Positions 1-5,608 are shown, counted from the first letter of the stretch. The stretch is DNA of 6,583 nucleotides from Microcaldota archaeon (GCA_021851535.1 JAJZDT010000129.1:1-6583), one strand, 5' to 3'. A program made the numbers and translations. The notes: a model not told the origin generated them from the letters alone.

Positions 1-66
1 CGTGATGCGCCATCTGTATATATAGTTATCATAGCCACGTATTCATTTCAGACTACTACTTATTAA
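1..66 (+). CDS. Possible C-terminal end of an upstream gene (partial)
   Basis: The first reading frame is open from the window edge for 21 codons and stops at TAA 64-66. The other two + frames are broken by stops in this stretch. The encoded tail begins RDAPSVYIVII and ends FQTTTY, a mildly hydrophobic segment followed by a Thr/Tyr end. It is too short to assign to any family. It could equally be non-coding leader upstream of the AMMECR1 gene, so this is a tentative call that depends on the sequence left of the window. Confidence 0.3.
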   Translation, partial: RDAPSVYIVIIATYSFQTTTY

Positions 67-98
67 TATTATTCTTTGGATATCTATATGGTGGTATA

Positions 99-725
99 GT
101 GCATTTTTATGATATTGACAAGGGTGCAGAGCTCGTAAAAGCGGCGCGTAGCAGCATAGAGTTGTATGTAAAGAGCCCACGTTTCTATAAAGGCATGGTA
201 TCATCAAATCTACTTCATTTTAAAGATAAATATGGTATATTTGTAACGCTTGAGCATTATCCAACAAGGACGTTGCGTGGTTGCATAGGCTTTTTATACG
301 GAAGCTCATATGTCTATCATACGCTAGTCGATGCGGCTATCGCAGCTGCATTTGAGGATCCTAGATTTGTCCCAATTTCACATTATGAACTTGATGAGAT
401 GTTAATAGAGGTGAATGTGCTTTCTGAAATGAAAGATCTCGGCAAGAGCGCAGCATCTAGAAAGAAAAATCTAACACTCGGACGGGATGGTATAAGTATA
501 GAATATGGTATTTATAGAGGTCTACTGCTACCGGGCGTTGCAGTGGAAGAAAATCTTACGAAGGAGGAATTTTTAAATGCATTATGTGACAAAGCAGGAC
601 TGCCTAGCAGGTATTGGATGCAACCTAATGTTAAGATGTATAGATTTGAGACACAGATATTTAGAGAGGAGAAACCCAATGGGAATATCATTGATGTGAA
701 TTTAAAGCGTATGATAAAAGCATAA
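99..725 (+). CDS. AMMECR1 domain protein
   Basis: This 208-residue protein is a full-length single-domain AMMECR1 family member, matching the usual archaeal length of about 190-210. Family signatures are present in order: LRGCIGF at 59-65, an Ala-rich helix leading to EDPRF at 86-90, GRDGI at 128-132, GLLLPGVAVEE at 141-151, and CDKAGLP at 163-169 with Trp 173. The family is conserved in archaea, bacteria and eukaryotes. Its biochemical role is not firmly established, although the cysteine-containing LRGCIG strand is its most invariant part. No signal peptide or membrane segment is seen, so it should be cytosolic. The start is GTG at 99, preceded by GGTGG at 90-94. The nearby ATG codons at 88 and 109 are in other frames. 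Base composition is less AT-rich than in the genes to the right, consistent with a core gene. Confidence 0.93.
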   Translation: MHFYDIDKGAELVKAARSSIELYVKSPRFYKGMVSSNLLHFKDKYGIFVTLEHYPTRTLRGCIGFLYGSSYVYHTLVDAAIAAAFEDPRFVPISHYELDEMLIEVNVLSEMKDLGKSAASRKKNLTLGRDGISIEYGIYRGLLLPGVAVEENLTKEEFLNALCDKAGLPSRYWMQPNVKMYRFETQIFREEKPNGNIIDVNLKRMIKA

Positions 726-729
726 ACTA

Positions 730-734
730 TTTTT
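730..734 (+). terminator. T-run after AMMECR1 gene
   Basis: A TTTTT run lies five bases after the AMMECR1 stop codon. Archaeal transcription commonly ends at short T-tracts without a hairpin, so this may end that transcript before the tRNA promoter. The run is short and the region is AT-rich, so support is weak. Confidence 0.3.
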
Positions 735-764
735 ATGGCAAATGTGAATGCCATTGAGTATTAT

Positions 765-773
765 AATAAATAT
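765..773 (+). promoter_or_regulatory. Probable TATA box for tRNA-Ile
   Basis: AATAAATAT lies about 35 bases before the mature tRNA 5' end at 804. Transcription would start around 795 and give a short 5' leader for RNase P to remove. The surroundings are AT-rich, so the exact box is uncertain. Confidence 0.4.
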
Positions 774-803
774 CTATCTGCTGTTATAATATAGAAATTG
801 CAT

Positions 804-911
804 GGGCCCGTAGCTTAGCCTGGTTGGAGCGCCCGACTGATATATAGCTTTGATCTATTTTAATTCTAAGCGGATATCGGGAGGTCGAGAGTTCAAATCT
901 CTCCAGGCCCA
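804..911 (+). tRNA. tRNA-Ile(GAU) with an intron
   Basis: A complete cloverleaf can be drawn once 33 bases are removed from the anticodon loop. The acceptor arm pairs 804-810 with 904-910 and is followed by discriminator A911. T8 A9 are at 811-812. The D arm GCT/AGC spans 813-830. The anticodon stem CCCGA (832-836) pairs with TCGGG (877-881). The variable loop is AGGTC and the T arm is GAGAG-TTCAAAT-CTCTC (887-903). Anticodon GAT is at 839-841, and the spliced loop reads CTGATAA as in other archaeal tRNA-Ile(GAU). No CCA is encoded, so it must be added enzymatically. One acceptor pair is broken: C809 faces A905, where a G would be expected. The gene has its own upstream TATA-like box. Confidence 0.92.
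843..875 (+). other. tRNA-Ile intron, 33 bases, at position 37/38
   Basis: Removing these bases restores a seven-base anticodon loop. The junction could slide by a base because of the local ATAT repeat. A bulge-helix-bulge can be drawn with three-base bulges T841-A842/T843 and A874-T875/A876. The four-position central helix pairs C837-G873, T838-G872 and G839-C871 but has an A840/G870 mismatch. The inner helix TAG (845-847) pairs with CTA (866-868). This is a relaxed version of the motif cut by the archaeal tRNA splicing endonuclease. The intron is too short to encode a homing endonuclease. Confidence 0.82.
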
Positions 912-925
912 TTTAATGATAATAA

Positions 926-933
926 TTTATAAA
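926..933 (+). promoter_or_regulatory. TATA box for the 78-residue hypothetical gene
   Basis: TTTATAAA is a consensus-like archaeal TATA box. A start of transcription about 25 bases downstream would fall near 955. That gives a leader of roughly 40 bases before ATG 995, with GGTG at 986-989 as the ribosome binding site. Confidence 0.6.
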
Positions 934-994
934 CACATTTTGGGGCAATTGATAAATAGTTTAGTTGAAATATATCATATTTAATGGTGTAGAA

Positions 995-1231
995 ATGACA
1001 AATGCAATAGTAATGTCGCTAGATAAGAATCATCTATTAGCATCGCCTACCGGCGCGGTAGATTTGCAGAGCTTAAAGGGCATAAAAGTAAAATACCTAG
1101 ATTCTTCAGATAGGGAATGGTTTGGTATAGTAGAGGACATAGAGGAGGATTATCTTGTCATAAAATTCGATAAATTTCCAGGCGGTCTTGGCCAGGGACA
1201 GATTATTGAGATACTTGATGGTTCTGATTAA
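995..1231 (+). CDS. Small hypothetical protein, probably all-beta
   Basis: This is a 78-residue cytosolic protein that I do not recognise. ATG 995 is chosen because GGTG at 986-989 sits at normal spacing. A longer in-frame TTG start at 965 adds ten residues but lacks a binding site. The sequence alternates short hydrophobic and charged stretches: VDLQSLKGIKVKYLD, then WFGIVEDIEEDYLVIKFD, then GLGQGQIIEIL. This is the look of a small beta-barrel of SH3, KOW or PRC-barrel type. The GxVxDI-like segment recalls Gar1-type barrels, but the FGPV signature of Gar1 is absent. It lies between a tRNA gene and a glycosyltransferase with its own TATA box, so the context gives no function. Coding status is well supported by the ribosome binding site, promoter and balanced composition. 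Confidence 0.75.
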   Translation: MTNAIVMSLDKNHLLASPTGAVDLQSLKGIKVKYLDSSDREWFGIVEDIEEDYLVIKFDKFPGGLGQGQIIEILDGSD

Positions 1232-1249
1232 TAGGTGCAAGCACTCGTC

Positions 1250-1258
1250 TATTTAAAC
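1250..1258 (+). promoter_or_regulatory. TATA box for the glycosyltransferase operon
   Basis: TATTTAAAC lies about 40 bases before ATG 1296, on the edge of the short gap after the small hypothetical gene. Transcription would start near 1280 and leave a leader of about 15 bases containing GGT at 1287-1289. A TTTCTTTT stretch at 1259-1266 directly after it could also end the upstream transcript. Confidence 0.55.
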
Positions 1259-1295
1259 TTTCTTTTAGTATAGAACAGATAGTGCTGGTAATATT

Positions 1296-2000
1296 ATGTT
1301 TAATGGGCAGTATTTTAGCGTGATAATGCCGATATATAATGAGGAGCATACAGTCGGCAAGATGATAAAGCGCGTTTTGGCACAAAAAACTGTAGATATG
1401 CTTATTTTAGTATATGAACCATCTACTGATAACACCTTAACTGAGATAAAAAAAGCAATAGCGGGACGTAAAAATGCAGTATTATTAATTAATAAAGAGC
1501 GCATGGGAAAAGGATATTCGGTTAGGCGAGGAATAGATTATGTCAAAAAAGGCATAATAATAATACAGGATGCCGATGAGGAATATTCTCCAGAAGATTA
1601 TGATATATTGTTAGCAAAATTCGACAAAAAAACCCCAGTATTTGGAATGCGCAAATTCATATCAGGCCATAGATATGTCCTTGGAAGCTATGCAAATAAT
1701 CTACACACATTTCTATTTAATCTACTTTTTAGACAGAATGTTAAGGACATTAATGTATGCTATAAACTATTTACAAAGGATATGATAAAAGATCATAAAT
1801 TTGTAGAAAATGGCTGGAAATTTGACATGGAGCTTGCAATACTGCTCGCGAAAAATAATTATAAAATAAAAAATGCTCCTATCCATTATAAAGGACGTAC
1901 ATTTGATCAGGGCAAAAAAATAGGCGCCAGTGCGGCTGTAGGGTTTATATTTTATATAATCGGTGCATGGCTATTATTTGTAATCAAAAAAAAGCAATAA
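1296..2000 (+). CDS. Family 2 glycosyltransferase, DPM-synthase-like
   Basis: This 234-residue protein has a GT-A fold of glycosyltransferase family 2, close to dolichol-phosphate mannose or glucose synthases in length and motif order. Seen in sequence are the nucleotide-binding strand SVIMPIYNEE at 8-17, EPSTDNT at 41-47, and the metal-binding DAD at 92-94. DINVCYKLF at 151-159 and GWKFDMEL at 173-180 resemble the acceptor-side motifs. YKGRTFDQGKKI at 198-209 matches the usual Y-x-x-R-x-x-x-x-K end of the domain. A single hydrophobic stretch at about 213-230 ends in KKKQ and probably anchors the enzyme to the inner face of the membrane. The first aspartate of the usual DDGSTD motif is replaced: the site reads YEPSTD. 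The likely role is transfer of a sugar from a nucleotide donor to polyprenyl phosphate for glycan assembly. The sugar cannot be read from sequence. It is probably co-transcribed with the PLD-like gene that follows. Confidence 0.9.
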   Translation: MFNGQYFSVIMPIYNEEHTVGKMIKRVLAQKTVDMLILVYEPSTDNTLTEIKKAIAGRKNAVLLINKERMGKGYSVRRGIDYVKKGIIIIQDADEEYSPEDYDILLAKFDKKTPVFGMRKFISGHRYVLGSYANNLHTFLFNLLFRQNVKDINVCYKLFTKDMIKDHKFVENGWKFDMELAILLAKNNYKIKNAPIHYKGRTFDQGKKIGASAAVGFIFYIIGAWLLFVIKKKQ

Positions 2001-2010
2001 AGGTCTTTTG

Positions 2011-2568
2011 ATGGATGGAACTTCAGGCAGTAATTCATACAAATTAATAGATGAGTTATTTAAAAAAAGTAATGAACTCATGATAATATCTCCATTTATA
2101 AGTAAAAATTACGCATATACCTTACTACATTATTCACAGTCTAAAAAGATACGTATAATACTCTCAAATAGTAAATCAAATATTGCAGCTCTTGAAATTT
2201 TAAATACTAAAAAAAGCAGTTATGGAGGTATAAAATTATTTTTATTTATACTTATTCTTTTATCTGTAAGTATAATATTAAACTTTAATGTAATCTCTTT
2301 TTTTCTATTAATCATTCTTATAATGCTTTTAGTCTATATAATAAACAAGAGAATCTCAAATAAAAACAATTTAAGTATAAAAGTACCAAAGGGAAAATTT
2401 GTACATGAAAAATTATATATTGGTAATAACTACGCTATTGCCGGTAGCGCAAACCTTACCTATTCTGGCATGCACAAAAACATAGAGTATATGAAAATAA
2501 TTAGTGATCAAAATGAGCTTAAAGGGCTCAAAGAACATTTTAATAGTTTATGGTATATGTTTAATTAA
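2011..2568 (+). CDS. Phospholipase D-like protein with a membrane hairpin inside the domain
   Basis: This 185-residue protein has one PLD-superfamily domain. ATG 2011 is favoured over the adjoining TTG 2008 because AGGT at 2001-2004 is well spaced from it. The N-terminal half (LIDELFKKS, then MIISPFIS, then KKIRIILSNSKSNIAALEIL) matches the first strands of the fold. The C-terminal half carries HEKLYIGN at 132-139, AGSANLT at 144-150 and KNIEYMKI at 156-163, the typical H-x-K, GSxN and N-x-E pattern. Between them, residues about 74-112 form two hydrophobic helices separated by a short NFN turn, which is a transmembrane hairpin. The HKD aspartate is asparagine (N139), so catalysis may be altered. 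With a single motif it would have to dimerise to form an active site. The superfamily includes nucleases and phospholipid enzymes, and the substrate here is unknown. The gene lies 10 bases after the glycosyltransferase and is probably in the same operon. Confidence 0.83.
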   Translation: MDGTSGSNSYKLIDELFKKSNELMIISPFISKNYAYTLLHYSQSKKIRIILSNSKSNIAALEILNTKKSSYGGIKLFLFILILLSVSIILNFNVISFFLLIILIMLLVYIINKRISNKNNLSIKVPKGKFVHEKLYIGNNYAIAGSANLTYSGMHKNIEYMKIISDQNELKGLKEHFNSLWYMFN

Positions 2569-2598
2569 TTATCAACTTATAACTTAAACATCACATAG

Positions 2599-2608
2599 TA
2601 TTTAAATA
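2599..2608 (+). promoter_or_regulatory. TATA box for the class III signal surface protein
   Basis: TATTTAAATA is the best TATA box in the window. Transcription about 25 bases downstream would begin around 2628-2632, leaving at most some ten bases before ATG 2639. The mRNA is therefore nearly leaderless. This separates the surface protein gene from the upstream glycosyltransferase and PLD operon. Confidence 0.65.
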
Positions 2609-2638
2609 GGTAAGAATTCATAAACTTATGAAGGTGGG

Positions 2639-4540
2639 ATGACGAAAAAACATCATAAAAAGGGCGCACATGGGCAGTCTTCTGTAGAATATTTAACACT
2701 CTATGGTCTTGCTATAGTACTTGTAATATTTATAGTTGGCGCACTATATACAACCGGAGTAATATCCTTTGGCAATAGGCCTCAGATATGCGATTTTAAT
2801 ATCGGAATAAATTGTGAATATTTTAATACTGGATTCTATGTAACTAACAATACGTATGCGACCGTTCTTTTGCTTTCAAATACGCAGCCATACACCATAT
2901 CAAATCCAAAGATCGTAATAAATTATGATGGTATAAATACCAGTACATACGTATGTGACAGCGGTTTAATACCCCCAGGGAGCTCATTTTTATGCCAGGT
3001 TAAAATGCCTGCACAATTAGAATCAGCATATACTCACCAATACTTATATTTAACAGTGGGCGATTGTTCTTTATTAGTATCATATATAAAAAATAATAGC
3101 TGTCAAAATCCGCCACCAACTACGTATGTTGGAAATTTATATAGTCAGATAAACCAGCTTCCTAAAATCTCACTTTTTGTAGTTTTAAAAGTTGATAATA
3201 ATACAGTGCCAGCAAATAATACTGTGGATAATATAACTGCAATAGTTTATGCATTCAATAAACCAATAGGTAAAGCACCAGTTAATTTCTCAATAAACAA
3301 TACAAATGCAAATCTTCATACGATTGCTGCGGTTACGTATGATAATGGTTCCGCATTCAACTATATTTATAGCAATAGATCTACACAGGTTTTGCTTACC
3401 GCGCAATATGAAGGCGCTGCGGCAAATGAAATAATAGATTTTTTCCCATCTTATATAATACAATTTGTTCCATACATCTCTCAGATGTCCCAATTATATT
3501 CACAACAAGAGCTAAAGAACGCTATTATTACTATAAATTCTAAAAATTATCTCATGGGAAATTTAAGTACATTTACTATAAAAGTAGTAAAGAATGTGCC
3601 TGGAACTTATGTTATAAGTACCCCATCCATTAACGTGAGCAATACGACAATGTTAAACTTCCAAAATGTTTCTGGTTGTGGCACAATAATTACAGGTCTT
3701 TCTGGGTTAATACCAAGTTGCAGTCATAATGAGATAATTGATATAAATTATAAATTTGAATATATAATTTATAATGATAATTGCAGCCAAGGCCCAGAAC
3801 CATCATTAACCAATCCCAATTATCTTGCTGATGGCATATATACGTATGAGTCTACATATGGAAATGTATATGTAACACCAACAAATAACGGTGAGGAAAT
3901 TTCAGGTCCTGGTGGGGTTGTAACATTTGCTAATAAATCCGTAAACCTCTACACAAATGGCGTGTCAATTAAAAAAATGTTAATTTCTGGATATGTCTGT
4001 ATGGGTATATCGGGAAATAGTAATAATTTGAATCTTAATACCAGTTCAAAGTACACACAAAATGTGGATATGCAAGGCGATTCCAATAACCTAACATTAA
4101 CAAATGGAAATGGTAATTCAAGTATTAATGGAAATAATGATAATCTAAAAATAAATAGCGGCGGAGGAAACTTCATATTGCAGGGTAATGAGAACAATAT
4201 TACATTATCAAAAGGCAATGCGATTTTTAAAATCAATGGAAATAATGACGGTTTAAACACATCATTCGGGAACATAAATGTAACACTCCAGGGGAATAAT
4301 GATAATATTGTGACGAATTCTGGAAACGGAACATTTACAATTAATGGGAATAATGATGATCTCAATTTCTCTTCTGGCACTGCAAATATAATATTGCAAG
4401 GTAATGATAACAAATTTGATTTATCAAATTGCAATGTATATATAAATGTTGTCGGAAGTAACAACCAATTTAATTTAAATAATTGCAATATATTAGCTAA
4501 AAATTTGGTTGGTGGAGGAAATAAGATAAAAATAAGTTAG
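2639..4540 (+). CDS. Class III signal peptide (pilin-type) surface protein with C-terminal 18-residue solenoid repeats
   Basis: This 633-residue surface protein begins with a basic leader (TKKHHKKGAHG) followed by QSSVEYL and a hydrophobic helix to about residue 44. That is the archaeal class III signal peptide, normally cut before Gln (here G12/Q13) by an EppA-type peptidase and used for assembly like type IV pilins. Residues 45-160 hold six cysteines (51, 59, 106, 119, 143, 155), probably paired. Residues about 172-270 resemble a Big-type Ig domain, with VDNNTVPANNTVDNITAIVYA as the first strands. Residues 271-456 are unassigned. From about 457 to the end come asparagine-rich repeats of the form (I/L)-x-G-N-x-D/N-N-(L/I), resembling DUF3060-type beta-solenoids. 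I count 24 N-X-S/T sequons, so heavy N-glycosylation is likely. GGTG (2633-2636) lies only two bases from the ATG. No other in-frame start precedes the signal. It is likely a filament tip, adhesin or cell-surface stalk. Confidence 0.87.
   Translation: MTKKHHKKGAHGQSSVEYLTLYGLAIVLVIFIVGALYTTGVISFGNRPQICDFNIGINCEYFNTGFYVTNNTYATVLLLSNTQPYTISNPKIVINYDGINTSTYVCDSGLIPPGSSFLCQVKMPAQLESAYTHQYLYLTVGDCSLLVSYIKNNSCQNPPPTTYVGNLYSQINQLPKISLFVVLKVDNNTVPANNTVDNITAIVYAFNKPIGKAPVNFSINNTNANLHTIAAVTYDNGSAFNYIYSNRSTQVLLTAQYEGAAANEIIDFFPSYIIQFVPYISQMSQLYSQQELKNAIITINSKNYLMGNLSTFTIKVVKNVPGTYVISTPSINVSNTTMLNFQNVSGCGTIITGLSGLIPSCSHNEIIDINYKFEYIIYNDNCSQGPEPSLTNPNYLADGIYTYESTYGNVYVTPTNNGEEISGPGGVVTFANKSVNLYTNGVSIKKMLISGYVCMGISGNSNNLNLNTSSKYTQNVDMQGDSNNLTLTNGNGNSSINGNNDNLKINSGGGNFILQGNENNITLSKGNAIFKINGNNDGLNTSFGNINVTLQGNNDNIVTNSGNGTFTINGNNDDLNFSSGTANIILQGNDNKFDLSNCNVYINVVGSNNQFNLNNCNILAKNLVGGGNKIKIS
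4007..4507 (+). repeat. 54-bp coding repeats (18 residues) with a 108-bp alternation
   Basis: Within the surface protein gene, the repeat glycines fall at residues 480, 498, 516, 534, 552, 570, 588 and 606, exactly 18 apart each time. Looser flanking units sit at 459 and 625. Two forms alternate: ING-NND units (498, 534, 570) and LQG-N units (516, 552, 588, with MQG at 480). DNA around 4124, 4232 and 4340 is nearly identical (ATTAATGGAAATAATGA), showing a 108-bp superperiod. The minus strand is open across much of this region only because the repeat keeps stops out of that frame. Confidence 0.85.
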
Positions 4541-4547
4541 TACGATT

Positions 4548-4569
4548 GCAAAACGCTAAATAATTTTGC
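4548..4569 (+). promoter_or_regulatory. TATA-like element framed by a 6-bp inverted repeat
   Basis: GCAAAA at 4548-4553 and TTTTGC at 4564-4569 form an inverted repeat. The CTAAATAA at 4556-4563 between its arms looks like a TATA box for the metallopeptidase-like gene. The predicted transcription start is around 4582-4590, which leaves little or no leader. The inverted repeat could be an operator covering the promoter, or the stem of a weak terminator for the preceding surface protein gene. It may also be chance in AT-rich DNA. Confidence 0.35.
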
Positions 4570-4591
4570 GCAGATTCTACAATGTGGATGT

Positions 4592-5608
4592 ATGGTTGGA
4601 GTAACTATTCTTGGCGAGAGCAACTGCACCAAAAGAAGAGTTAATATGAATCATATGCTAAGAAGATGGTACTCACAAGATATTGTCAATTTATTGTTTC
4701 AAAACTCTAATATCGATTCAAGAATTGTAAATTTTAATATAGATATATTGAACTCTATAAATGAAAATATAATATTAAAACAAAATCACAATGCCCTATT
4801 TAACTACAAAATTATAGTAAATGAATGGTTTAATTGCGCTGCAAGTACTATAACTGAAATTTTTGGAGTTGATAGCATTTATGACAAATTTAAAGTATAT
4901 CTTTCAGATGATTTAATCTATTGTTCTGTTTCAAATAATATTGGAAAAACTATAGTTAAAATTGGAAATGACTATACAAAGCGTATGGTATTTAATGTTG
5001 CAAAAATGTCTATGTTCTATTTTAATAAAAATTTAAGTGATTTGAATAGAAGTAGTATAGAGTATAATCAAAATATAAATCTCCAAATATTAAAAAGATC
5101 ACTAGCCCACCTATCCTATTTATTATTGCATGAAACGGTACATATAATTCAAAATACTATGGAGAATGAAATTGACATATTAATGAATGATACTATAACT
5201 AATAGGACACTACGAACAATTATTATGGAAGAAGCAATGGCTAGTTTTGTAAGTGCATTCTTAAATAAAATTTCAAAGGAAAACACGGCTTATTATATAT
5301 CCGAATATCTTCCTTTAGAAAATTATAATGATAATGAAATCAAAAAAATGCGATATATTGGTTATATTATTGGGATAATGGCAAGTCGATATGCAATAGA
5401 GCAAAATAATGATAGTCGTGTTATCTCTGAAATAAATTTATTATTCAATATGCTTCCAAAATCAGAATTTGATGTAATACTTGAGAATCTTATTAAAATG
5501 GCAGAACATAGTAAAAGTGATTTAATTAAATGTAAAGAGTTCTTTGGAATTATTCGTTATATAAATAGATTAAGGCGTGATACAATACTTATAAATACAA
5601 TAAATTAA
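4592..5608 (+). CDS. HExxH metallopeptidase-like protein
   Basis: This protein of 338 residues from ATG 4592, or 320 from the in-frame ATG 4646, is not otherwise recognised. Its clear motif is LLLHETVHIIQ, with HExxH at 180-184 at the end of a hydrophobic helix. This is followed 29-30 residues later by MEEAMASF (212-219), whose Glu 213 or 214 is placed to be the third zinc ligand. This arrangement fits gluzincin-type zinc peptidases (MA clan) and also resembles ImmA/IrrE-type peptidases. No signal peptide or membrane helix is apparent, so it is probably cytosolic. The rest is helical, Asn/Ile-rich and strongly AT-rich in codons, unlike the left end of the window. Neither start has a good ribosome binding site. 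ATG 4592 suits a near-leaderless transcript from the TATA-like element at 4556, while 4646 would be preceded by a 20-codon leader frame. The 3' end converges on a minus-strand operon. Substrate is unknown. Confidence 0.75.
   Translation: MVGVTILGESNCTKRRVNMNHMLRRWYSQDIVNLLFQNSNIDSRIVNFNIDILNSINENIILKQNHNALFNYKIIVNEWFNCAASTITEIFGVDSIYDKFKVYLSDDLIYCSVSNNIGKTIVKIGNDYTKRMVFNVAKMSMFYFNKNLSDLNRSSIEYNQNINLQILKRSLAHLSYLLLHETVHIIQNTMENEIDILMNDTITNRTLRTIIMEEAMASFVSAFLNKISKENTAYYISEYLPLENYNDNEIKKMRYIGYIIGIMASRYAIEQNNDSRVISEINLLFNMLPKSEFDVILENLIKMAEHSKSDLIKCKEFFGIIRYINRLRRDTILINTIN

Noticed and set aside
1..30. C/D box guide RNA suggested by GTGATG near the left edge
   Set aside because: No matching D box or C'/D' pair was found at proper spacing, and the segment is cut by the window edge.
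804..911. tRNA-Ile as an integration site for a mobile element
   Set aside because: No second copy of the tRNA 3' end is visible in the window and no integrase is present. The intron would also complicate use as an attachment site.
995..1231. Gar1-like H/ACA protein
   Set aside because: The WFGIVEDIEEDYLVIKF stretch resembles the barrel in outline, but the FGPV motif and the following conserved residues are absent.
1203..1504. Two minus-strand frames over the start of the glycosyltransferase
   Set aside because: They are shadows of a gene with complete family 2 motifs on the + strand.
3949..4488. 179-codon open frame on the minus strand opposite the repeats of the surface protein gene
   Set aside because: The frame is open because the 54-bp repeat keeps stops out of register. 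Its product is itself repetitive (recurring SLFPLI), it has no ribosome binding site, and the + strand gene has a clear signal peptide and structure.
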